From Lingula anatina (taxonomy: Eukaryota; Brachiopoda; Lingulata; Lingulida; Lingulidae): DNA of 42,662 bases. How positions within the stretch are numbered: position 1 is the first letter of the stretch; every line of letters starts with the position of its first letter. Made by a program: the position numbers and the translations under genes. The stretch covers positions 319,057-361,718 of the forward strand of contig NW_019774447.1 in the NCBI RefSeq assembly GCF_001039355.2, written 5' to 3'. Below are positions 22,301 to 30,920 of the stretch, one piece after another. The notes beneath the pieces are model-generated. The model saw only the letters and a program-made list of their open reading frames with translations, made no database searches and had not been told where the DNA came from.

Positions 22301-25300
22301 NNNNNNNNNNNNNNNNNNNNNNNNNNNNNNNNNNNNNNNNNNNNNNNNNNNNNNNNNNNNNNNNNNNNNNNNNNNNNNNNNNNNNNNNNNNNNNNNNNNN
22401 NNNNNNNNNNNNNNNNNNNNNNNNNNNNNNNNNNNNNNNNNNNNNNNNNNNNNNNNNNNNNNNNNNNNNNNNNNNNNNNNNNNNNNNNNNNNNNNNNNNN
22501 NNNNNNNNNNNNNNNNNNNNNNNNNNNNATAACAGAGGGGACTGGGAGAGGGTGATAACAGATGGGACTGGGAGAGGGTGATAACAGATGGGACTGGGAG
22601 GGGATGATAACAGCTAGGACTGGGAGGGAGGGTGATAACAGCTAGGACTGGGAGAGGGTGATAACAGCTGAATTCTCCCTGTAATGAAAATGTCATGATC
22701 TCTGTTGTTGTCTAGCGGCACAGATGACAAGAAAGGCATCCGCCATATTGGATGCAAAGACAGACGTCAGGATATGGTAACTTAGCAACCTTTCTGTTTC
22801 GTTAATTACACATCCGTTCAATAAATTTCTAGGGTTTGCGAGTGGTCTGACCTACTCATTGGTAACAACGAGACAATAACAAACAAGAAAATAAGCCATA
22901 CCTTCATGAAATGGCATTTAAAACTAACAAGAGCCTAACAGTCGATTGGTAACTAACAAAAGCTTCTGGAAATGGGGCCCTGCTCTATTTCAGGTGAGCC
23001 TTATACCTGCCCACTTGTCTGTGGTCACTTAACCATGTGTCCTGCTCTATTTCAGGTGACCCTCATACCTGTCCACTTGTCTGTGGTCACTCTGGCCCCT
23101 GTGGTCAGTGCAGTGGCCGTAGTGAGGTGACATGTCGCTGTGGAGCCTATACCAAGGAGATGCCGTGCAGTGAGGCTGACCAGTTCACAGGTACAGTGAA
23201 TGGGTTGGTGTGCAGTGAGGTTGACCAGTTCACAGGTACAGTGAGTGGGTTGGTGTGCAGTGAGGCTGACCAGTTCACAGGTACAGTGAGTGGGTTGGTG
23301 TGTAGTGAGGCTGACCAGTTCACAGGTACAGTGAGTGGGTTGGTGTGTAGTGAGGCTGACCAGTTCAAAGGTACAGTGAGTGGGTTTGCCTTTGGCTTTC
23401 AGCGCAAGATGCAGATGTGTGCACATCTTATCAAGAAAGATTGATTTCATGCGTAAATTTCTGAACTATGTATTAACTGCTTGTAAAAGGTGTAGAATTA
23501 AATGAAAAATTCTTTAGAGGCCTCCTTAATGCCAGGCAGACAGTTCACTGTATTATCATGATGTAATTCAACATTTTAGAGGCCACCCCGCTGATCTGCC
23601 AGAAGAGATGTACCAAGAAACGGTCTTGTGGTCGTCACAAGTGTAATGAAATCTGCTGCACTGTTAGTATGCATTTTCTTTTTTCTTCTTTTTTGGAGAA
23701 TTAATAATTGGCATTTTAAACAATTTTGATTAAATATTAAAAAGGTTTACCAAACACTTTAATGTTAAGTGTTATGATTCTTACAATTTGGGGATTATGC
23801 CATTTTTATACACACTGGTGGGCTAAGCATAATATTTACTGTAACAGTTGTATAGATTTTTAATGATATAACCTGAAAACAACTTTGTATCAATATTTCT
23901 CAGATAAAAGGGGAACATGTTTGTGAACAGCTTTGTGGCAAAAGACTTAGCTGTGGACAACACACATGTGAGGAGCCTTGTCACCGTGGCAACTGTCCAC
24001 CATGTTGGCATGTCAGTAAGTATGCTTCCATAATTAGTACTACATTTCTTCAAAACACTTAGAATGAGTAAATTTTGTTTAATAGAATTATCATTTTTTC
24101 TGCAAAGTTTTATCATTTCAATTGTCATGATTTTTTTCAATTTAGAAAATAGTAATAATAGTAAAGATAAGAAGTGGGAAAGGTTGTGCAATTTTATAAG
24201 TATTCTTAATAAAGATCTGCCTAGGACAACAGTGTCATTCATCTATTAAGAAAAATTATTTTTTTCAAATAAATCATCAGTTTTTAGAAGTCTTAGATCA
24301 AGAATTGGTGTAAAGCAAAATCTACTTCCCCTGCCTGTTCATGATGTCATCCTCAGTCATCAAAGTCCTTCAGTTTGATGTTGACCTGTATGAACCCTGA
24401 TCTTGTGCTGCACTGTTTTCTAGGTTTTGATGAGTTGTGGTGCCAGTGTGGAGCTGAGGTGCAGTATCCTCCCATTCCCTGTGGAACCAAGCCACCAGAG
24501 TGCCGCAGGACATGTACCAGGCAGCATGACTGCCAACATGAAGGTAATTCACCCAGGAGACTGATCTCTAATTTCAAATGTTTGTCTTCAGTATCAGATT
24601 TGAACTTGATATTATATTACTTTATTATTGATTTCAAATCAGCTGTCAGTTTTAGTTTCCTGAGGAATTGTCAAAAACTTTAACTGACATTGACTTGTGC
24701 CACCTTGAAATGAGTCTCAAAAGAAATACATGTATTTAGTTTGCCACAGGCATTCTTATTTATATGCCATTTTTATGGACAGACTCATTGTGTCTGAACA
24801 TAGAGGCTTTATGTCCATGTGTGTCCATTGGTGGCCCATCTACCTGCCTGGGGTTTTCATGGTTAATACAATTAAAGAAGACTCAGTTACTTGTTCTTGA
24901 AAAGAGATTAACTCAGTCTTAAAACCTTGAGCAATTTGAGTTTTAAAAATAGTTAGTTTGTTATAGTATCTGTTTTATCTGTTTTATTAATTATTAAGGG
25001 TATGTTATAGTAATATCTGTTTTATTAATAAATGACCTTGTTATTCCAGTGCGTCATTCCTGTCACAGTGAAGACAAGTGTCCACCATGTGCTACTCTCA
25101 CTGAGAAACTGTGTATGGGAGGTCATGAGGTATGGGGCAGCAGTTTTTCTTATTTAATCATGGTTTTACCAACAAATTCTGGAAATATCTAAGATTGTGT
25201 TTTCCTCACCTTTAGTTATTCATTGTCCAGGTGTAGTGGCTGAACACAATTTCACAGATTTCTGGTCCGCCTATCTTTCTCTCCAAAACCATTAAAGACA

Positions 25301-28300
25301 TTCTCAGTGGGTTAAACCCTTAATATAGCAATAAAGTGAATTTTCCTGGAAACCTCACCAGTTTTCCCATAAAGGCCAAGGTATATCCTATCCAAAACCG
25401 TTGAAAAAATGAAGCTACCTAAAAGTGTCATTAATTTATTTAAGACGACTCGTCTTAAATACTCAGCTACCATCTTACGTACAGTACAGCTTCAGAACGA
25501 GCAATTTCTCTCTAAGTCTTGCTGTTTACTCTGAATGAAATACTACAGCTGGGACCCGGATGTTACTATTTGGCACAGAGATAGCCAAGATGGAGATGCA
25601 GGAAAAGTATTGCAACCGTGACAAAAGTGGTAGAAAAAATGTATATACTACTGTTCTCTAATTACGGAAACTGGAGAATCTGGCAAAAAACTACCCATAC
25701 AGTCTATATTGGTAGTAAGGTGGGCCGCTGGAAGAAGCTGAAAAAATTTAATGTCAAGTTTGAGGCAGACGCAAAACTTCTCCTCGGCACGTGAGTAGGC
25801 CTATATGCTAAACAAGTCTCAAGTTTATGCATGGCTATTATTTCAGCCCGTTTACTATGTTTCTAGCCATACTAAGTTAGTAACAAGGTGAATTTCGATC
25901 TTCATGTTTTCTGGATTTGTTTTGTGTGGGATCTACAGGCGATAATTATCCAGACGGTACTTACTTTTCTGACAAACTTGCACTGCATTGTGACGTCAGT
26001 ATCATCACCTATGTTATGACTGAACCCTGCTGTGATCGGTCGTGAGCGTGGGAAAATCCAGGTAGTGACCTTGAGCTGGAAATACTTCCTGTTGTGCTCC
26101 AAAATCATGATAAATAGTTTTCGTTTTCTAATTTTTTATTCTAGTTGTTTTAGCAGAATTTTTTTGACCCAAACTGATTAAGATAATAAACAATCTTCCA
26201 AAACACAAATCTGATCAAAGTTTTACGTAGAACCTGCTCCTATACATTAATCAAACCCACTGAGAGTGTCTTCAAATATTTTGTTTTTCATTAAATTTTG
26301 TTGATATGTTGTTTATGATTGAAGTCAGAGCAGATTTGACAGGGGCTGCAACTGTGGAAAACAGTTCTGTACTAAATCTAAATAAAATTAAACTCTGACC
26401 CAAGATTAGATGAACACACAAAGCAAGATTTCTGATCTCAATGACATTTTTCCTCTGGGACATCAAAGGTTTTGTCTGTATGACAAAGTTTTCTTTGGTT
26501 TTATGGTGACAATGCCTATATCTTTCCACACTGTCCTGACATAGACTTATACTTTTCATTTTATTCACTCTTTTATTCTATTTTCAGCTACGTAAAAACA
26601 TCCCCTGTCACTTGACGGACATCTCGTGTGGATTGAGGTGTAACAAGGAGCTGCCCTGTGGAAGACACAAATGTCAGCTGCTGTGTCACAAGGTAAGCTG
26701 GACAGGGGCTGCTCTGTAGTCAGCTGCTGTGTCACAAGGTAAGCTGGACAGGGGCTGCCCTGTATGGACTGCAGTTTGGGGTCACTCTCTTTGTTTTAGG
26801 TGTGATATCTCGTTGAAAGAAGAATGTCATTAAGTGACATGGGTTATTTTTCAACAAAGTTCAACTCGATTGCAATCATATTTTACTACATATTTGTGAT
26901 GATTCCATTAAATCACTCAATATTGTCACCAATGAAGGGAGCCTGCCTCAAAGAAGGGGAGAGCTGCATCCAGCCGTGTCCTGAGTCTCGGCCAGTTTGC
27001 GGTCACCCTTGTAAAGCACCCTGCCACCAGATGGCCCCATGTCCACCTTCCACCTGTAAGGAAATGGTAAGTGGATCACTTCAGTGATACCTGCATCTGT
27101 CTCCCTCAACCTTGCCAGTAAATTATACACATCAGTGATACCTGCATCTGTCTCCCTCACCCTTGACAGTAAATTATACACATCATCTGATTTTATTCAC
27201 ACCAGTCTTCAGTGCTGATCCTCAATCAACTTATGAAACTGATATGTGCCTTTTAGGTAGTTTGAACTGATACAACTGATACTGATACAATAAAATTTAT
27301 ATCTATTTGTCAGTTTAACTCAGCATACATTCTTCGTAGCTTTTCTCTTTTATTACATCAAATCTTGACATGTTGTATTATGTCACAGTCCTCCTTTTCT
27401 GTTTTAAGGTGGTGGTCAAGTGTGCGTGTGGACACCGGTCTGCCAGGGTCCAGTGCTTGGCTGGAGCCCAAGAGAAGTCACAGGACTTTCAAAAGTAAGA
27501 GTTGTTCCAGAGCTGTTTAGTTGTTCTCTCAGACAGTGTCAGGTTGAGCTGGCTTAGCACTGGACTAACAACTCTATCAAAACTGATTGTACAGCCAGAT
27601 TGTGATCCTTCTCTCATAATGCTGGTCCCCACTGAAATAACTCTCTGCTTTTGATAACAACTGTTAACAAACCCTTCTTAAGTTTCCTGACTTTTTTAAA
27701 GAAAGTATTTCTGTTTACGTGTAATGGTTTACTTTAATTGTTCAGAGTTAGTGAGAAGTGTGGAGTAGTTTATTAACAAGGTGTGTGTTCTGTTGACCAG
27801 GTTGTCTGGGGCAGCACTGGCCAGTCAGATGCAGCAGTTACTCACTGGACAATCAGTGGACCTCACACCACTACTCAACTCCTCCAAGTCTGGCAGGACA
27901 GATACTGTGTATGTATACAACTGTGCTGGGAGCTGTGTTTACAGTGTGAACTGTGTGTTTGACATCCTGTGACATCCTGTGATATTCTGTGATATGAATT
28001 CTGTGCTCTACAACACAAATAGTTTGATATGATGTTTTGATTCCGTTGGTTGTATTTTTGTCTGTTATTCTTAAACATTCAGTCTACAGTGTAATGATGA
28101 CAGTGTTGTATTGATGTTATGTTTCAGTCTACAATGTAATGATGACAGTGTTGTATTGATGTTGTGTTTCAGTCTACAATGTAATGATGACAGTGTTGTA
28201 TTGATGTTGTGTTTCAGTCTACAATGTAATGATGACAGTGTTGTATTGATGTTGTGTTTCAGTCTACAATGTAATGATGACAGTGTTGTATTGATGTTGT

Positions 28301-30140
28301 GTTTCAGTCTACAATGTAATGATGACAATGTTGTATTGATATTGTGTTTCAGTCTACAGTGTAATGATGAGTGTGCTGTAATAGAGAGGAACAAGAGGTG
28401 GGCATTAGCACTGGAGATCAAGAACCCAGACTTGAACGCTAAACTAGGAAACCCAACCTACTCTCAGTTTCTCAAGGATCAGGCTAAGTGAGTAGGAACT
28501 TTTTGTAGAATAGAAATTAAAAATATGTATTTGTTAACTACATATATCAGTTTCTACCCTAGCTGAAAGTGTACCTGTAAAAGTGTACCTGTCAGTGTTG
28601 AAATTGGACAGTTAAAATAGTCCTCAATATGAACAACAGGACAACATAGTTCAACTTCCATCAGAATATATCATTGTTATGTACAGAAACAGATTGTATG
28701 TATATATATATAGCCCTCACCTATGTTTGTAGTCTGCGTGCTTTTCACTGTGTACTTTTCTCTGTTAACACAATTTATGGAAAACTGTTTGATTTATTAT
28801 CTTCAATAGGGTGATAAAAGGTACTAAAATACAGGGAAGGTTCAAGTAGCAGCTTTATTGGATTAATTTATTGATCCTGAAATGTGTGACTTTGGAATTC
28901 CATTGGCCTGAAGATCAGTGTTATTTACATTTTCTGAATGTTGATGCTACTGTTCACCTAATTAAGAACTGGTTATGATTATGCTGTTAAACCTGATGTA
29001 ATACTATACAAAACTAACAGAAATACAATTATTTTTCTCTCTTTTGTGTCTGTACATTTGACAGATTTGCTTCCCTGTTTAAAATCTAAACTAAAGTTTA
29101 AATAAGATTTTATTTTGTGGCAGGTAGTGTGCTGTATAGTTAATACTTGACAGCTGAAATATTGTTAATCTTTGATTTTCAGACAGAACCCTTCCTTTGT
29201 GGCATCTGTTGAGAAAGCTCTGGCTGACCTTGTTCATAGTTGTAAAGACTTAAAGCAGCCCCGCCGCTGCCACCCATTCCCCCCAATGAACCGGAGTCAG
29301 AGGCAGGTGGTCCATGAGCTGGCAGAGTTCTATGGCTGCCAGACACAGAGTTACGATAATGAACCAAAGAAGAATGTGGTGGCCACTGCAACCAGGTATG
29401 TTGGGCTATCCTGGGTACAGAAAGCTTACTTCTTACTAGGTATGTGGGCCTATTTTGGGTACAGAAAGCTTACTTCTTACAGGATAAAGACAAAATGGAG
29501 TGGTAAAAGTAGAATTTGCTCCTTAATATCCGATATGTAACAGTTAAGTTAAGTTAAGGTAAAGGTTTCTATCACTCTGAATGTCACAGCATTAACTCTA
29601 GAATGACCCACATACAGTAAGGCACTGGCAGTAGATGTTGTCATTCCCATATTTCAGAGACAAGTGCTGGTTACCCAGTGTAAGCCTTACCACCCTGGTC
29701 CAGAGAGAGCTGCACCCTAAAGCACCACAGCCAATACCACACAACTTTAAGGAGGAACAAGTCAGGTAGAAGTTGGCTGGACTGGGATTCATTTATTTAT
29801 TTTGGAGGGGACCTGTTTGTTTTAAAGTATTACTTTAATTATAACATTTGGTGTTATATGTTCATATATTTCGTTTTTTAACTGATGGAGAAATAGTTGG
29901 CAACAATTTATGGTGTTTGAAGCACATGTTTGATAAGTGTGTGTGTGTTTTGTCTGATTTGATGAATTGTTTCAGAGGAATTGTTGAATCCAGTGGAGTT
30001 GACACCATCTTGTCTCTTATCTCTGCAGGTCTGTAGCCCAGGCAGCAAAACAGAGCACCACCATCTTGGAAAGTAGGAATTCTGGCGGCTCAGCTCTGAA
30101 GGGAGAAAAATTTGTGGACTACTTTGATTTTACAGACTGA
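16337..30140 (+). CDS. NFX1: NFX1 transcriptional/RNA regulator (RING, NF-X1 zinc fingers, R3H)
   Basis: NFX1 is a nuclear and cytoplasmic nucleic-acid-binding protein with RING-type and repeated NF-X1 zinc fingers. Exons: 16337-16382, 17138-17899, 18294-18455, 18745-18925, 19982-20053, 20820-20959, 21182-21272, 21833-22053, 23056-23190, 23580-23662, 23904-24015, 24424-24543, 25050-25129, 26588-26692, 26938-27066, 27409-27494, 27801-27908, 28353-28487, 29183-29395, 29658-29765, 30029-30140. They sum to 3201 bases (1066 residues; human about 1120) with all phases consistent. Residues 1-269 are low-complexity and RGG/charged; the RING is about 283-334 (CMVCC...CPACQ); nine Cys/His NF-X1 fingers follow to about 830; R3H is about 955-994 ([20 protein letters not shown]); the tail ends [11 protein letters not shown]3H and this tail favour NFX1 over NFXL1. 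An in-frame TAG at 16256 supports ATG 16337. Exon 15 has a weak acceptor (AATGAAG). Confidence 0.95.
22054..22678 (+). repeat. 26-bp minisatellite starting at the NFX1 exon 8 donor, with gap
   Basis: Units of about 26 bp (AGCTGGGACTGGGAGAGGGT then GATAAC) begin directly after the exon 8 donor and resemble the exon end GGGACTGACG|GTGAGGG. Each unit contains AGG|GTGATA, a possible weak donor. 371 bases in the middle are N, so the true array length is unknown. Confidence 0.85.
22158..22528. other. Assembly gap of 371 N
   Basis: The gap lies inside the 26-bp minisatellite of NFX1 intron 8, which explains why it was not assembled. No exon appears to be lost: the exon 8 and exon 9 phases match and the protein is continuous with remembered human NFX1. 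Confidence 0.97.
22981..23100 (+). repeat. Duplicated acceptor region of NFX1 exon 9
   Basis: A 62-bp unit (TGCTCTATTTCAG|GTGA and the first bases of exon 9) occurs at 22981 and again at 23043. Only the second copy runs on into the full exon. The first copy carries substitutions and would shift the frame, so it is a decoy acceptor at 22994. Confidence 0.85.
23166..23390 (+). repeat. 45-bp array carrying the NFX1 exon 9 splice donor, open in frame
   Basis: Five units, each with GAGGCTGACCAGTTCACAG|GTACAGTG or a near copy. The first is the real exon end (donor at 23191). The unit is 45 bp, a multiple of three, and the reading frame stays open to 23444. Using a later donor would insert one to four 15-residue repeats ([15 protein letters not shown]). 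Confidence 0.92.
25291..26272. mobile_element. Candidate inverted-repeat element in NFX1 intron 13
   Basis: AAGACATTCTCAGTGGGTTAA at the left, shown here as AAGACATTCTCAGTGGGTTA, is matched in reverse complement at the right by AAGACACTCTCAGTGGGTTT. The ends enclose about 980 bp without a recognisable gene. I see no clear target duplication. A MITE or decayed DNA transposon is likely. Confidence 0.5.
26675..26766 (+). repeat. 46-bp duplication of the NFX1 exon 14 donor
   Basis: Two units of CAGCTGCTGTGTCACAAG|GT and following intron. The donors are at 26693 (used) and 26739 (copy). Use of the second donor would add 46 bases and shift the frame. Confidence 0.88.
27081..27186 (+). repeat. 51-bp tandem duplication just inside NFX1 intron 15
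   Basis: Two near-identical units (TCAGTGATACCTGCATCTGT...) start at 27081 and 27132, beginning 14 bp after the exon 15 donor. They do not include the splice site itself. Confidence 0.85.
28083..28375 (+). repeat. 45-bp array carrying the NFX1 exon 18 acceptor, open in frame
   Basis: Seven acceptors of the form TTTCAG|TCTACA lie exactly 45 bp apart, with exon-like bases starting at 28083, 28128, 28173, 28218, 28263, 28308 and 28353. Only the last leads into the complete exon. Each upstream unit reads [15 protein letters not shown] in the NFX1 frame without a stop, so use of an upstream acceptor would insert one to six 15-residue repeats. Confidence 0.93.
29394..29482 (+). repeat. 44-bp duplication of the NFX1 exon 19 donor
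   Basis: AGGTATGTTGGGC at 29394 recurs as AGGTATGTGGGCC at 29438, followed in both by GGGTACAGAAAGCTTACTTC. The first donor (29396) gives the in-frame R3H end; the copy (29440) is a competing site. Confidence 0.85.
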
Positions 30141-30919
30141 AATTATTTGGGTTGCAAATTTTTATTTTATGACATACCACATACCCACTCACTGCTTGAA
30201 TCCAGAATACAAACAATGGCAACAGTATCAAAATAGGCAATTTTCCAAACTCTGTAAATTGTAAACCACTGGTTTCATTTGAAATGTACTGATTTCATAT
30301 TAGACATAACAAGTGTGGTTTTGGTGGTGTCTCATGTTCTCAGTTCTCAGGATTGTTTCCAAGACCATGCCAGGGATGTTGTTCAGCTTTACTATGCAAG
30401 TACAAACCAGTGCTTTAGTTTTTGTGAAATGCGTTTCACCTAATATACCTCAGAACTTACCAAAAAAATTAATGTGAAGCACATTTTTGTTTTCAAAGTA
30501 TCTAGTATTTCATGAAGATGTATTGAAGTAATCTTGCTCAAAACTGATTGTCATGTGGTTGAAGACATTGACATTAATTAGATTGAGAAGTTTGCCTTAA
30601 TTCTCCATAAGCATTGAACAGGGAGGCATAGTACAGGAATTACTCGGAACTTTTCAGTGAGCAGAAATTATCATTATTTTATTATCACAAAAATTATACT
30701 TTACTGCACAGAATAGAACTATAGAGTAGCCTGCTTTACATTTCTACAATTTCTACGTATATGTACACCAAAACCCTGGCACTGAGAACTGCAGCAGTCT
30801 GCGGTAAGTACTGTACACCTGTAACCTAACGTCGTTCACTTTGCAATTACGATATTTTCCCAAAAAGGTGCATTTGCACTTACGCCATAATGACAATGGG
30901 GGCATTTTACGTACGTAAA
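30141..30919. other. NFX1 3' UTR and flank
   Basis: This follows the NFX1 stop codon. I see no canonical AATAAA soon after the stop; the first clear one is at 31264, beyond the N join at 30920. The true 3' end is therefore unresolved. Confidence 0.4.
30738..30919. repeat. 182-bp direct repeat, copy 1, ending at an N
   Basis: Identical to 33349-33530 except for at least one base (CCCTGGCAC against CCCTGTCAC). Copy 1 stops exactly at the N (30920) and a poly-T follows. Copy 2 continues into different sequence. It could be a real repeat or a misjoined contig end. Confidence 0.9.
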
Positions 30920-30920
30920 N

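Noticed and set aside
21920-22696. Long ORFs spanning the N gap on both strands.
   Set aside because: Most of their length is N, and the rest is minisatellite or antisense of exon 8.
23052-23450. Minus-strand repetitive ORFs over the NFX1 exon 9 array.
   Set aside because: They arise because the 45-bp unit is open in several frames. The plus-strand zinc-finger frame is the real one.
28071-28421. Minus-strand ORF with repeated [15 protein letters not shown].
   Set aside because: It is the antisense of the NFX1 exon 18 acceptor array and has no independent support.
16337-30140. Assignment as NFXL1 instead of NFX1.
   Set aside because: The R3H region and the VDYFD C-terminus, plus the RING wording CMVCC...IKKWAR, match NFX1 as I remember it.
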